From: Akkermansiaceae bacterium UBA3385
GTDB lineage: Bacteria; Verrucomicrobiota; Verrucomicrobiia; Verrucomicrobiales; Akkermansiaceae
Assembly: GCA_002358905.1 (NCBI GenBank)
Contig: DEPT01000066.1
Coordinates: 1 to 50,268, forward strand
Direction of reading: 5' to 3'
DNA length: 50,268 bases
The notes below the pieces were generated by a model. That model ran no database searches. It was not told where the DNA came from and saw only the letters and a program-made list of their open reading frames with translations. Positions 49,397-50,268 of this stretch are shown here, piece after piece. A program made the translations under genes and the position numbers. Numbering within the stretch: position 1 is the first letter of the stretch; each line of letters starts with the position of its first letter.

Positions 49397-50268
49397 ATGG
49401 ACGAAACAACCTTCCAGGTAGACACGCGCGGTGCGTTCTCCATGCCGGAGAACCACAAGTTCGATGCCGGTTTCGGTCTTACCGAAGCCACTATCGACTA
49501 CATCTGCGATGCCAAAGGCGAGCCGGACTGGCTGCGTCAGTTCCGCAAGGATGCGCTCAAGAAGTTCAATGAAATGCCCATGCCCTACCATTGGGCACCG
49601 GAAGGCATCCGCAATGTGGATTTCGAGAATTTCCGCTATTACCTCTCACACGGTGCCACCCCCAGCCGCAACTGGGACGAAGTACCGGAGGACATGAAGC
49701 GCACGTTCGAACGACTCGGCGTGCCGGAACAGGAGCGAGCCTTCCTGGCCGGAGTGGATGCCCAGTACGACTCCGAAACCGCATACACCAATATGCGCGA
49801 GGAGCTGCAGAAGCAGGGGGTTATCTTCGTGAACTCCACGGAAGGGCTTAAGGAATACGAGCACATCTTCCGCCCCTGGTTCGGCAAGGTGATTCCCGTG
49901 GGCGACAACAAGTTTTCCGCTCTCAACCACGCAGCATTTTCCGGAGGTTCCTTCATCTATGTGCCCAAGGGCGTGAAGCTTGCTCAGCCGCTGCAGGCCT
50001 ATTTCCGCATCAACTCCGAAAGCATGGGCCAGTTCGAACGAACCCTCATCATTGCCGATGAAGGAGCCGAGCTCATGTACATGGAAGGCTGCACGGCCCC
50101 GCAGTACGACAGCGCCACCCTGCACTCCGGCGTGGTGGAACTCGTGGCGCTCAAAGGCGCCAAAATCCAGTATGTAACCGTGCAGAACTGGTCCACGAAT
50201 GTGTACAACCTCGTAATTCAGCGAGGCCTGGCCATGGAGGATGCTGAAATCCGCTGGATTGACTGCAA
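49397..50268 (+). CDS. sufB: Fe-S assembly scaffold protein SufB, 3' end outside window
   Basis: 290 complete codons are present. 'FGLTEATIDYICDAKGEPDWL' and 'KFNEMPMPYHWAPEG' are the usual N-terminal motifs. 'GSFIYVPKGVKLAQPLQAYFRIN' starts the beta-helix core, and 'ADEGAELMYMEGCTAPQY' and 'VQNWSTNVYNLVIQRG' identify SufB rather than SufD. It is the cluster-building scaffold with SufC and SufD. It starts one base after sufC. Confidence 0.96.
   Translation, partial: MDETTFQVDTRGAFSMPENHKFDAGFGLTEATIDYICDAKGEPDWLRQFRKDALKKFNEMPMPYHWAPEGIRNVDFENFRYYLSHGATPSRNWDEVPEDMKRTFERLGVPEQERAFLAGVDAQYDSETAYTNMREELQKQGVIFVNSTEGLKEYEHIFRPWFGKVIPVGDNKFSALNHAAFSGGSFIYVPKGVKLAQPLQAYFRINSESMGQFERTLIIADEGAELMYMEGCTAPQYDSATLHSGVVELVALKGAKIQYVTVQNWSTNVYNLVIQRGLAMEDAEIRWIDC

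Overview
The window looks like chromosomal DNA of a Gram-negative, mucin-degrader-type bacterium of the Verrucomicrobiota, most like Akkermansia or a close relative. This is judged from gene content and protein style; no database was searched. The supporting genes are a very large Pmp/PATR-type autotransporter, an LptD outer-membrane LPS assembly protein, a TonB-dependent receptor, a GH36-like lipoprotein glycosidase, a mcsA-mcsB-clpC cluster in an LPS-type organism, and a MoxR/DUF58/Bat operon. Starts carry almost no Shine-Dalgarno sequence. At many of them a good sigma70-type promoter ends only 6-13 nt before the start codon, so leaderless or very short-leader mRNAs seem common.

Layout. 1-5282 (minus) is the N-terminal 1760 codons of a giant autotransporter whose 3' end lies outside the window. 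After a 357-bp divergent regulatory region with overlapping palindromes comes a DsbD-type disulfide reductase (5640-7805). It abuts, stop to stop, a minus-strand group running gene 11202-12146, gatB, a formate/nitrite-type channel, and a umuC-like polymerase. 12260-15654 holds an unknown polytopic membrane protein and a convergent mutL. 15786-19947 is mcsA-mcsB-clpC with 4-nt overlaps; McsB has lost several arginine-kinase active-site residues. A bidirectional terminator separates it from a small secreted protein of possible caspase-like fold. 20801-26566 carries valS, two unknown envelope genes, a MarR regulator, pgeF and a 5-formyl-THF cyclo-ligase.

26536-31182 is a cobalamin-riboswitch operon: promoter, riboswitch, BtuB-like TonB-dependent receptor, an oligopeptide-type (family 5) solute-binding protein, and a dedicated TonB, with overlapping reading frames. 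Immediately behind it lies a 685-bp decayed ISL3-family element with 22-bp terminal inverted repeats and the catalytic core deleted. 31935-36262 has an OlsF-like two-domain acyltransferase followed by lptD. 36421-45309 is a seven-gene operon: moxR, DUF58, a DUF4381-like anchor, batA, batB with a long Gln/Asp/Lys-rich tail, a batD-batE fusion, and a DUF4105 protein. 45432-47993 is a GH36-like lipoprotein. The window closes with a Fur/PerR-like regulator lacking the CxxC zinc site, sufC, and the first 290 codons of sufB.

Functionally the window is dominated by envelope biology (autotransporter, DsbD, LptD, aminolipid synthesis, Bat complex, TonB uptake), protein quality control (McsA/McsB/ClpC) and cofactor handling (cobalamin uptake, folate repair, Fe-S assembly). 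The observations most worth following are the degenerate McsB, the B12-regulated operon with a non-BtuF binding protein, the leaderless-promoter pattern, the BatD-BatE fusion, and the modular, recently duplicated autotransporter. I found no tRNA, rRNA, CRISPR array or prophage.
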